Shown piece by piece: positions 8,600 through 15,947 of a stretch of 64,000 bases of DNA. Origin of the DNA: Pseudomonas sp. 8AS (GTDB taxonomy: Bacteria; Pseudomonadota; Gammaproteobacteria; Pseudomonadales; Pseudomonadaceae); assembly GCF_902506505.1 (NCBI RefSeq), contig NZ_LR733406.1, positions 1,574,525-1,638,524 of the forward strand. Reading direction: 5' to 3'. The notes below the pieces were generated by a model, which was not told the DNA's origin, did no database searches, and was given only the letters and a program-made list of their open reading frames with translations. Numbering within the stretch: position 1 is the stretch's first letter; every line of letters begins with the position of its first letter. The translations under genes and the position numbers were made by a program.

Positions 8600-8833
8600 C
8601 CTGTTGGCATATAGGTAGGAGCAGTCTTATATCCGGCCTGTGGTGCAGGCCAACAAGCCCTGCTGGCCCTGATGGAATCCGCTGACGAGGCCCTCATCTG
8701 AAAAGCGAGCTGAGGGTAGTGCCCTTGGCTCATATTCCCTACCAGGTTTGCCTCGTCACGGTCTGACCTATTCCGCCATCATCTGTTTACCGCCTGCGCT
8801 CCTTGTGAAGACTGTTGGTGTGCATTTCGCTGG
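8600..8833 (-). ncRNA. Candidate bridge-RNA region of the IS1111-type element
   Basis: IS1111-group elements are reported to carry their bridge (seek) RNA in the non-coding end downstream of the recombinase, the position of this stretch. It can fold: GGCCTG (8635-8640) with CAGGCC (8646-8651), and CCCTCA (8691-8696) with TGAGGG (8711-8716). No ORF of note lies here. Exact RNA ends, loops and guide bases cannot be set by eye, and the entry is a hypothesis from position and foldability. Confidence 0.4.
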
Positions 8834-9853
8834 TCAACTGGGCGATGCGCTGAAGAGCTCAGCCCGGTAGTGCGATCCTTTGGCCAGTACCGCCCACACG
8901 GTTCGGGCCAGTTTGTTGGCCAGCGCCGCTACCACCACGTTATACGGTCGTCTGGCCAGCAAACGCTCAACCCACTCGGATTTTTGGCCTTTGGCGATGA
9001 TCGAGCGGGCACCGTGCATCAACAGCGTCCGCAGATAGGTGTCGCCGCGCTTGCTCAAGCCCAGTTGCCGAGTTCGACCACCGGTGCCCGTTTGCCGTGG
9101 CACTAGGCCCAGCCAGGCCGCGAACTGCCGCCCCGAGTGGAAGCTCTTGGCCTCCCCGATGGCGGCCACTGCGGCGGTCGCGGTCAACAGACCAATCCCC
9201 GGAATTTCGGCGAGTGCTTGGCAATCGCGGCGGTCGCGCAGGCAGCGCTTCAGCCGGCGCTCGATGAGCTTGATCTCCTCGTCCAGCCTGAGCACGCGCT
9301 CCCACTGCTCACGCAGACTTTCCAGCAGCAGCTCGGGCACCTGGTTCTCTGCTTGCGCAAAAGCTTCCGGCATTGCCTTGACCAGCGTGGCATAGCCCTC
9401 TGGCAAAATCATGCCGAACTCATAGAACAAGCCGCGGAGCGCATTGCTTTGCATGATGCGAAATTTCAGCAACTGGGCGCGGAGACGATGCAGCGAGAGG
9501 ATGGCTTGTTGATCAACCTGCTTGATCGCGACCGTGCACGCCCCCGGTTGCTGCACGGCCGTCCAGATGGCTTGGGCGTCAGCCGCATCGGTCTTGTTGC
9601 GTAGCACAAAGGGCCGAACCGAGCGCGGGGCGAGCAAGCGCACCTCATGCCCGAGTTGCTGCAGCTGACGCGCCCACCAGTGGGCACTGCCGCAGGCTTC
9701 GATGGCCACCAAGCTGATCGGATAGTTCGCAAAGAACGGCAGGACTTCCGCACGCCGTAGTTTGATCCGCTCGATTGTTCCGCTGCTCCGATTAACGGTA
9801 TGCAGTTGGAACACCTGCTTGGCAATGTCCATCCCAATCACGCTATCTTTCAT
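8834..9853 (-). CDS. IS110-family (IS1111 subgroup) transposase
   Basis: This 339-residue recombinase appears intact. The N-terminal RuvC-like DEDD domain shows Asp9 (GMDIAKQVFQ), Glu52 (AIEACGSAHW), Asp89 and Asp92 (NKTDAADAQ). A coiled-coil middle leads to the Tnp domain with AEIPGIGLLTATAAVAAIG (215-233) and the candidate nucleophile Ser267 in LSKRGD. Full length for the family. The enzyme works with a structured RNA from its own element. With nothing visibly broken it may still be active. Confidence 0.93.
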   Translation of the reverse strand: MKDSVIGMDIAKQVFQLHTVNRSSGTIERIKLRRAEVLPFFANYPISLVAIEACGSAHWWARQLQQLGHEVRLLAPRSVRPFVLRNKTDAADAQAIWTAVQQPGACTVAIKQVDQQAILSLHRLRAQLLKFRIMQSNALRGLFYEFGMILPEGYATLVKAMPEAFAQAENQVPELLLESLREQWERVLRLDEEIKLIERRLKRCLRDRRDCQALAEIPGIGLLTATAAVAAIGEAKSFHSGRQFAAWLGLVPRQTGTGGRTRQLGLSKRGDTYLRTLLMHGARSIIAKGQKSEWVERLLARRPYNVVVAALANKLARTVWAVLAKGSHYRAELFSASPS

Positions 9854-10047
9854 GCTGGATCCTCCTGCTCAAGTGACGCGGGTTAACCACTCTCCACTTT
9901 GGCACGTCGAGGCCGTTGCAGTGAGGATCCGCTCCTTCATGGAGGGACGCTGCGGTCGGCCCGCTGCCGGGGGGAGGCGTCCATACCATCTGAAAAAGAC
10001 CTCCCGAATCTGGTGAAATACGCCGATCCCGCCAGCCGAGTTTTTCC

Positions 10048-10849
10048 ATGAAGCAGATGACCTTCGCCGATGCCGAGTACGCCGGCAAGCGCAAGCAGAC
10101 CCGCAAGGAGTAGTTCCTGATCGAGATGGATCAGGTTGTGCCGTGGAAGGGGCTGATTACGCTGATCGAGCCGCACTACCCAAAGGGCGAAGGTGGCCGC
10201 CCGGCTTATCCGCTGCTGGCAATGCTGCGTATCCATCTGATGCAGAACTGGTTCGGCTACAGCGATCAGGCCATGGAAGAAGCGCTGTACGAGACGACCA
10301 TTCTGCGTCAGTTCGCCGGGCTGAGCCTGGAGCGTATTCCTGACGAAACCACCATCCTCAACTTCCGTCGTCTGCTGGAGAGACATGAGCTGGCAGCCGG
10401 CATCCTCGGCGTGATCAATGGCTACCTGGGGGATCGCGGCCTGTCGCTGCGCCAGGGCACCATCGTCGATGCCACGCTGATCCACGCGCCCAGTTCAACC
10501 AAGAACCAGGACGGCAAGCGCGATCCGGAAATGCACCAGACTAAGAAAGGGCAACCAGTATTACTTTGGCATGAAGGCGCACATTGGCGTTGATGATGAG
10601 TCGGGGCTGGTACACAGCGTGGTGGGCACGGCAGCCAACGTGGCGGATGTGACCCAGGTCGACAAGCTGCTGCACGGCGACGAGAACGTCGTCTGCGCCG
10701 ATGCCGGCTACACCGGCGTCGAAAAGCGCTCCGAACATGCTGACCGAGAAGTGATCTGGCAGGTCGCGGCACGCCGCAGCACCTACAAGAAGCTCGATAA
10801 ACGCAGCGCCCTGTACAAAGCCAAGCGCAAGATTGAGAAGGCCAGGATG
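10048..10849 (+). pseudogene. Degenerate IS5-family transposase
   Basis: The reading frame starts MKQMTFADAEYAGKRKQTRKE and hits an in-frame TAG at 10111-10113 where family members have a sense codon. It resumes as FLIEMDQVVPWKGLITLIEPHYPK with the IS5 DDE domain. An extra base in a G run near 10551 shifts the frame (TKKG to NQYYFGMKAHIGVDDESG). The sequence stops near 10849 after KAKRKIEKAR, before the usual C-terminal segment. Three independent lesions make it dead. The left end (GACCTCCCGAATC near 9999) lies next to the IS1111 element's right edge. Confidence 0.85.
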
Positions 10850-11035
10850 CTGCGACTGCCAGCAGATCCTCGACTCTGGTTGAACAGATGGTTGGAATAC
10901 ATCCTGGTGCATGAGCTAACCCATCTACTGGAGCGTCATCACAGCGAGCGATTTACCGGATTGCTTGATCAGCATTTGCCGCAATGGCGAACGTTACGTG
11001 AGGAGCTGAATGGATCGGTGCTGTCGGAGTTCTAG
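10850..11035 (+). pseudogene. C-terminal remnant of a YgjP-type (DUF45) metallopeptidase
   Basis: About 60 codons remain, fused in frame to the IS5 relic. They read RLWLNRWLEYILVHELTHLL then ERHHSERFTGLLDQHLPQWR. This is the zinc motif HELTH and the conserved H-x3-F-x10-PxWR tail of YgjP-like metal-dependent hydrolases, a family often found beside type I restriction genes. The N-terminal two thirds are gone. It suggests that a restriction-type locus once stood here, which is inference from known neighbourhoods only. Confidence 0.7.
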
Positions 11036-11337
11036 GCTGATGCTGCGTCGGAGTTCTGGGCGATTTTGGGCAATCAGGTCATCCGAGGCTGTTACGCGGA
11101 GCTGATCCGGCCGAGATGACCGTGATGCGGGGGCTCAGTACTCAAGCTGATCACGCGTGTCCTCCATTGCTAGTAGTGGGAATTTCAAGTTGCCAGGGCG
11201 TTTCATGAGTGCCGACTCACTATCTGACAGTACCGATGGTTGCCTAGGTTGTCGAATAATTGGCGCCATTGATTTGTGATCTGGTTCGTATGTAGAGTGT
11301 CACATTGCCATCGTTCTCATGGACAGAGGAATACAAA
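11036..11337. other. Gene-free stretch between the relics and the lipoprotein operon
   Basis: No convincing ORF, RNA gene or repeat was found in these 302 bases. They separate the pseudogene block from the intact operon, and the promoter of that operon should lie in the last 150 bases, but no strong -35/-10 pair was assigned. Confidence 0.5.
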
Positions 11338-11814
11338 ATGCGTAATCACGTCATCATCGCTTCGCTGCTAACCACCTTGGGTCTGTCCGGCTGTGTCCAA
11401 GTCATCCCGGCTCTTAACTCGGAAGGGAAGAGCCCAATGGTGGGTACCTGGCAGGGACAGATGAATTGCCGCCTCAGTGCAGACCAGCGTACGCAGAAGA
11501 TCATCTGGTCTTTCAAGGAGTCGGGTACCCCCGGCGTGGCCACTGGTGAAGTCTACTCGCTGTCGAAGAATCTCTTGGGCGTAGAAGAGTTGGTGGTGAT
11601 CACCGCTGACGCCACCGTTAGCGAAGGCAAAAAGCTTTACATTGATCAGAAGGAGGTCGTCGTCAATCCTGGCAGTCGCTGGGCTCCGTCGGATTGGGAG
11701 GGCACTCTTACAAGTGAAGATAGCCTCACTATGGGCGGTTGCGGCACTAGCATGACGCTGACGCGCACGTCCAAGGAATACACCCCGAATGCATGGATGC
11801 TTTGGAGCAAGTGA
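11338..11814 (+). CDS. Lipoprotein of unknown function (158 aa)
   Basis: The product begins MRNHVIIASLLTTLGLSGC, a clear lipoprotein signal with lipobox LSGC and acylated Cys19. The mature part reads like a small beta-sheet domain of a secreted binder (MVGTWQGQMNCRLSADQRTQ, then DWEGTLTSEDSLTMGGCG), with GTWQG near the start and two further cysteines that could pair. The ATG at 11338 has AGAGGA eight bases before it. The stop TGA shares one base with the start of the next gene, so the two are translationally coupled. No family was recognised. Confidence 0.75.
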   Translation: MRNHVIIASLLTTLGLSGCVQVIPALNSEGKSPMVGTWQGQMNCRLSADQRTQKIIWSFKESGTPGVATGEVYSLSKNLLGVEELVVITADATVSEGKKLYIDQKEVVVNPGSRWAPSDWEGTLTSEDSLTMGGCGTSMTLTRTSKEYTPNAWMLWSK

Positions 11815-12929
11815 TGCGCGAGCGAGTCGTAAAAGGCCTCTGTTTGTCGATAATCACTTTGGGCATCCAGTCGCAGGCTTACGCCATTCCGGCATTGCCG
11901 GCAGACGCCAACATGGATCGGTTACCCGAGCAGGTTGAGCTGATGCGGCGTGGCTACTACATCGAGACCTGGGGTTCTCTCAAACGCTTGAATGCGCCAG
12001 ATCAGCTCGGCTGTAAAGGTTTCGAGATTCAGGCCCATCGAGGTCATGCGCAGTATACGGAGAACGGGCCGGGCGCAGTGATGACCGGCATCACCAGCCG
12101 TTTCAACGGCGTTGAGGTTGATGCACGGCAGCTGGGCGATGGCAACTGGGTGTTTAACCACGACGCGACTACGGGGCGAACGCTTGTACATCCTAGTGGC
12201 GATGTATCCCTGAGAAGCCTCGATCTCAACTCGTGGATGATTGCAAAAGGCCGTAATCGGCTGGGGGCAGCCACCAATGAGGATATCTATGGCGCGTTCG
12301 ACATATTGACCGTAGTAAACGAGCTCACCCACCCCGCGCAGATAATCAATATCGAGCTCAAGAGTGATCCAGGGCTGCAATGCGGCTCGCTAGGCTCATT
12401 CGATGCTGGTGCGAAGGCGCTTTTTAGCAAGGGCAAGATCGGCTACAGCAGCATGGATGGGTTGCCACCACTGCAATGCATACGCCAGTTCAACAAGGAT
12501 GCTTATGTGGCGCTTATCCAGGGCCCAAGTCAGCCTGCACTGGAAAAATGGGCCGCAGCCAATCACGGCGATGAGCTCAGCAGGCTTAAGGGGCGTCAAC
12601 GCCTGATGGCGGGCGCCCGTCTAGCCACTAAGGCATTCGGCGCTTACAAGTATCCGCGCTGGGGTACCGCCGCCGCTCTCACCGAGTTGAAGACCAAGAT
12701 CGGTGGTGATGTTGGGCTCCATGTCGAGATCACCGATCTGTTGTCTGATCCCGGCCTTACTGCCCGTGCTCACAAAGCCGGCATCAGCAAGGTTATGACT
12801 TACACCTTGACGGATAACGAGAGCCACATTAAGGGCCTGAAGCAGCTGAAGGCCAGAGGCGCAATGCCTGACGGTGCAATTGTCGATTCGACGCCGATCA
12901 AGACCTGCAAAATGCTGGGGTTGGAATGA
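11814..12929 (+). CDS. Secreted glycerophosphodiester phosphodiesterase-like protein
   Basis: This 371-residue product has a signal peptide (1-24, ending QAYA) and a GDPD TIM-barrel domain from about residue 70. Catalytic and metal residues are visible: His75-Arg76 (AHRG), Glu83 (TEN), Glu101 and Asp103 (VEVDARQ), and His116 (FNHDATTGRT), so it should be active on glycerophosphodiesters or similar lipids in the periplasm or outside. Residues 28-60 precede the enzyme domain and resemble a segment of the next lipoprotein. The start at 11814 fits the signal peptide better than the in-frame ATG at 11793. The natural substrate is unknown. Confidence 0.85.
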   Translation: MRERVVKGLCLSIITLGIQSQAYAIPALPADANMDRLPEQVELMRRGYYIETWGSLKRLNAPDQLGCKGFEIQAHRGHAQYTENGPGAVMTGITSRFNGVEVDARQLGDGNWVFNHDATTGRTLVHPSGDVSLRSLDLNSWMIAKGRNRLGAATNEDIYGAFDILTVVNELTHPAQIINIELKSDPGLQCGSLGSFDAGAKALFSKGKIGYSSMDGLPPLQCIRQFNKDAYVALIQGPSQPALEKWAAANHGDELSRLKGRQRLMAGARLATKAFGAYKYPRWGTAAALTELKTKIGGDVGLHVEITDLLSDPGLTARAHKAGISKVMTYTLTDNESHIKGLKQLKARGAMPDGAIVDSTPIKTCKMLGLE

Positions 12930-13312
12930 ACACTAAAGCGATTATTGGCCTTCTAGCGCTATCAGTTCTGTCGGGCTGCGCGCAACACCAAGCCAGCTCA
13001 GATGCGCCCGGCAACAGCCTTAAGTCGCGGAAAGTCATGTTCATGAGTAACAAGGTTGCCGACATTATCCGCCAGCTGCCTGCCGATGCTGACCTTGAAA
13101 ACATGGCTGATCAGCAAACACTAGTCAAAGAAGGCATGTATCTGACTTGGAGCGGTGAACACCGTTACCTCGACGAGGCCGCCAACAAAGCGCGGGTGGA
13201 TTCGGTTGTCAAACCCGTAGTGGCCCCGGCAGCCCCGCGCAATAAAGCAACGTCTATCCAGTCTGAATCCATTCAGCTGGACACGATGCCTGCACCAATC
13301 GTGATCGAGTGA
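12926..13312 (+). CDS. Lipoprotein sharing a segment with the upstream GDPD protein (128 aa)
   Basis: The start overlaps the GDPD stop as ATGA. The signal MNTKAIIGLLALSVLSGC places the lipid on Cys18. Residues 51-82 (LPADADLENMADQQTLVKEG then MYLTWSGEHRYL) match residues 28-60 of the GDPD protein (LPADANMDRLPEQVELMRRG then YYIETWGSLKRL) in both identity and spacing. The rest is low-complexity, ending rich in Ala, Pro and Gln. No known family was recognised. The shared segment suggests both proteins dock to a common partner or to each other, which is inference. Confidence 0.72.
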   Translation: MNTKAIIGLLALSVLSGCAQHQASSDAPGNSLKSRKVMFMSNKVADIIRQLPADADLENMADQQTLVKEGMYLTWSGEHRYLDEAANKARVDSVVKPVVAPAAPRNKATSIQSESIQLDTMPAPIVIE

Positions 13313-13330
13313 TAAAGCAAGGACAGCATT

Positions 13331-15112
13331 TTGGAATCGCAGAAGCGCACTTTGTGGCCGTACGTCTTCGGAACGATCAGCCTGATTTACGTACTCCTGG
13401 AGTTTGTCTTTAACGCAGACCTGGTAGACCTCGCATCTTCGGCAACACCTGGCGCTGATGAGATGGAGGCAATCGCGCTTCGTGGAGAAACGCTCTCGGG
13501 TATTGGTCTGGCTATAGCCCTCATGACTCTGCTTAAGCTGACCAAGCCACTCAAGGATCGTGGCCCTCTCCTGTCACTCGGCATTTTTACGGTCATGGCT
13601 GCGTTTGCCACCGTACCGTTCATGCGCTGGGCCCAGCCGGCTCTGATCGATAGCCTGGTCGACAAGACTACGGCTGAAGAGCGAAGCAGCGCTCTTGGCC
13701 TGAATCTCTTCAAGTTCGGCGTGGCCCATGGCGCCATCCAATTGAAAGGCCAGCAGTTGGGTACCACTCCAGAGGATAAGACTCTTCTAGCCCTGCTTGG
13801 GCCAATGGCTAGCGGAAATCAAAAGATCGAGAGCATCGTTCAGGCCAACCAGAAAACGATTTTTGACCGCGTGCTGATTGGTACCGGTAACAGTACCTCT
13901 GCGAGCAGATGGAACGAGTACCAGCAAATACGCCAAGACGTGGCATCGAAGTACAACCAGTACGTCGACAGTGCCAACAAATACGAGGCGTCGCTCATGT
14001 CGGCCTCAGGCAAAACAGGCGGACAAGCTAGCAATGCGCTGGCGGCGATCCGCCAAGGCGTTGAGGCTGACTACAAACGTCATCTGGAAGCAGGGCGACG
14101 CTTTGAGGACTCATTGTTGGCGCAAGAGTCAGTCGTCAGTGCGGAAGTCCGTAAATATGCCCAGTCCATCAATTCGCGTTCACCTAGCGCCAGTTACGCC
14201 CCTGCCATGCAGCGCATCTACGGCTTCACCCCAGACATTGAGCAGTACCTGTCTATCGACGGCTCTCGCAAACTGAATGAACAAACGATCCGTAGCGGAC
14301 ACTTGCGCCAGGTAGATCGTGCCTTTGCCCTGAAATCTGACGGCATTCCACGCAATATCACTCTCAACCAGTTCCTGCATCATCCAACGGTCTGCAAGAA
14401 GGCTCGTGCGCAAGTGGTGGCTAAAGGAATGAGCCTACCCGGCAATTGGTGCCCAGACGATGAAGTCGCTGTTACTGCCTCCGTTAGCAACGAAGCGCAG
14501 AAACGCGTTAGGGCTGAGTGGGAGAAAGGCACCAAGGCGAAGTTCGGTCAAGTTGTGGAGCCCAGCCTGACCGAGAGCCAATTCCGCAACCTCCCATCCG
14601 TTCAACGCAACATCCGCGAGGCTTTGGCTAAGGCGCCGTGCACTAAGGGCAATGCCTACCTGAGCGCCGCTCAGTTCAAGGCTGCATGCATTACGCCGGA
14701 GCTTGGCAAGCAGCGTGTCGAGCTGAAGTCGGCATTCAGCGCACCGGTTGCGCAATTGGGCGATGACGGCATCCACTCGGATAAGGGAAGGCAGGCAGTC
14801 AAGGCGTTGGTTATCCCTCCAGTTGCCATGGCGATCAGTCTGTTCTTCAGCCTACTAGCAGCCATGAACCTGCTGTTCAAGGTGCTTCCGAACAAGGCTC
14901 TTTTTCAGAGCAAGTACAGCAAGGGTGCCGCCTTTGCTGCACTGCTCATCTGGCTTGCCCTTGCTACGCCTAGTAAGCACAGCACCATGGCTGAGCTTGT
15001 TCTGAATGACGATCATGGCTATCGCGGAATTTACACATGGGTCATGAATGCTGAGCCAGCTGTTTACACGATTGGCAAGGCGCTTAATGGGGGCAGTTCT
15101 CGCAAGGGTTGA
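13331..15112 (+). CDS. Large inner-membrane protein of unknown function (593 aa)
   Basis: The start is TTG at 13331, with AAGGA about eight bases upstream; no ATG fits. Three predicted membrane segments lie near residues 9-27, 53-70 and 79-97 and two more near 492-516 and 532-546. Between them sits a domain of about 390 residues rich in charged helices, with conserved-looking Cys pairs (HPTVCKKAR, GNWCPDD, KAPCTKGN, KAACITPE) that suggests a periplasmic position. It follows the second lipoprotein by 18 bases and closes the four-gene unit. No family was recognised. Confidence 0.72.
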   Translation: MESQKRTLWPYVFGTISLIYVLLEFVFNADLVDLASSATPGADEMEAIALRGETLSGIGLAIALMTLLKLTKPLKDRGPLLSLGIFTVMAAFATVPFMRWAQPALIDSLVDKTTAEERSSALGLNLFKFGVAHGAIQLKGQQLGTTPEDKTLLALLGPMASGNQKIESIVQANQKTIFDRVLIGTGNSTSASRWNEYQQIRQDVASKYNQYVDSANKYEASLMSASGKTGGQASNALAAIRQGVEADYKRHLEAGRRFEDSLLAQESVVSAEVRKYAQSINSRSPSASYAPAMQRIYGFTPDIEQYLSIDGSRKLNEQTIRSGHLRQVDRAFALKSDGIPRNITLNQFLHHPTVCKKARAQVVAKGMSLPGNWCPDDEVAVTASVSNEAQKRVRAEWEKGTKAKFGQVVEPSLTESQFRNLPSVQRNIREALAKAPCTKGNAYLSAAQFKAACITPELGKQRVELKSAFSAPVAQLGDDGIHSDKGRQAVKALVIPPVAMAISLFFSLLAAMNLLFKVLPNKALFQSKYSKGAAFAALLIWLALATPSKHSTMAELVLNDDHGYRGIYTWVMNAEPAVYTIGKALNGGSSRKG

Positions 15113-15236
15113 TCTGCAAGAAGTATTCGAAAAAATGCTTCTCAACAAACTTCATCTGGGGTGAATAGCTCACTAGGAAATTAGCCGCACGAGAAGATAT
15201 ACACCTATCTATTGATCGAACTGAAAATATAAATAA

Positions 15237-15875
15237 ATGAGAAAATATTCTATGGAAGATTTGAATTACGAAGGCAAAGGGTTCGAGTTTTGGGGCAAGA
15301 CAGGGGTGGTGTTGTCTAGCGAAAAAAGAACGGAAACTACTGCACATCAAACCGCTGGCCGGGTAAATACCTATGGCAAAAATATTGATGTAAGCATGCC
15401 CACAACGACATTTTCATCAGTTTTAAAGCATGATTTTTGGATTAAGAAAAAAGACGGCACTGAGGAAGCCATTCATATTAGCGGCATTGATATTCCTTTG
15501 AGGCCAGAGCAAGAAGTAACCATGATATATGCCGCCGAAAAAGGAAAGGGGGGCTGTCAAGCTGTTTTTGTTAACCATAGCGCCGGTAAATTTTGGGTTA
15601 TCAATGACGCCGGAGAGCTTACTAATCATCTAAAAGTCTTTACTTTTTTTTGGAAATCACTTTTGATTGCCCTGATAACATTTTTTGGTCTTGCTTATCC
15701 TTTGGCGGCAATTTTTAGTAGAAGCCAAGATACTGTCGCAATTTTTGCTTTTTTGGTAGCCGTAGGGGTTCTTTCTTATCGAATTTTTGTTGGCATGAGG
15801 AGGAGATTACAATTTACGAAGTTACTTGAAGCGCACCTTACATCCTTGGCGCGAGGCATGCTTAAAAAGACGTAA
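15237..15875 (+). CDS. Small membrane protein of unknown function (212 aa)
   Basis: The product has a soluble N-terminal domain of about 130 residues (with FWIKKKDGTEEAIHISGIDIPL) and two C-terminal membrane segments near 141-160 and 166-185, then a basic tail. The gene is strikingly AT-rich compared with everything before 15.1 kb, with many A/T-ending codons, a sign of separate origin. Ribosome sites are poor for both candidate starts (15237, and 15252 giving MEDLNYEGKG). The organisation resembles small stress or surface membrane proteins of enterobacteria, but no family was assigned. Confidence 0.62.
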   Translation: MRKYSMEDLNYEGKGFEFWGKTGVVLSSEKRTETTAHQTAGRVNTYGKNIDVSMPTTTFSSVLKHDFWIKKKDGTEEAIHISGIDIPLRPEQEVTMIYAAEKGKGGCQAVFVNHSAGKFWVINDAGELTNHLKVFTFFWKSLLIALITFFGLAYPLAAIFSRSQDTVAIFAFLVAVGVLSYRIFVGMRRRLQFTKLLEAHLTSLARGMLKKT

Positions 15876-15947
15876 TGGTATAGAGCTATATTATTTTTAC
15901 TGGATAGCTCTACCCTAAAGCCATCAGTGATGCGAGTAAGGATATTT

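Larger units (their letters stand above)
8562..9992 (-). mobile_element. IS1111-subgroup IS110-family insertion sequence
   Basis: The element is about 1.43 kb with one transposase gene. Twelve-base subterminal inverted repeats can be read at 8570-8581 (ATGGACGTCTCC) and 9973-9984 (GGAGGCGTCCAT), with one mismatch, each with a few bases outside. That is the arrangement of the IS1111 subgroup. The 250 bases between the transposase stop and the left repeat are non-coding and structured. The outer limits are estimated from the repeats. On the left it abuts the integrase fragment, on the right the end of an IS5-type relic, so the two flanks do not come from one gene. Confidence 0.8.
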
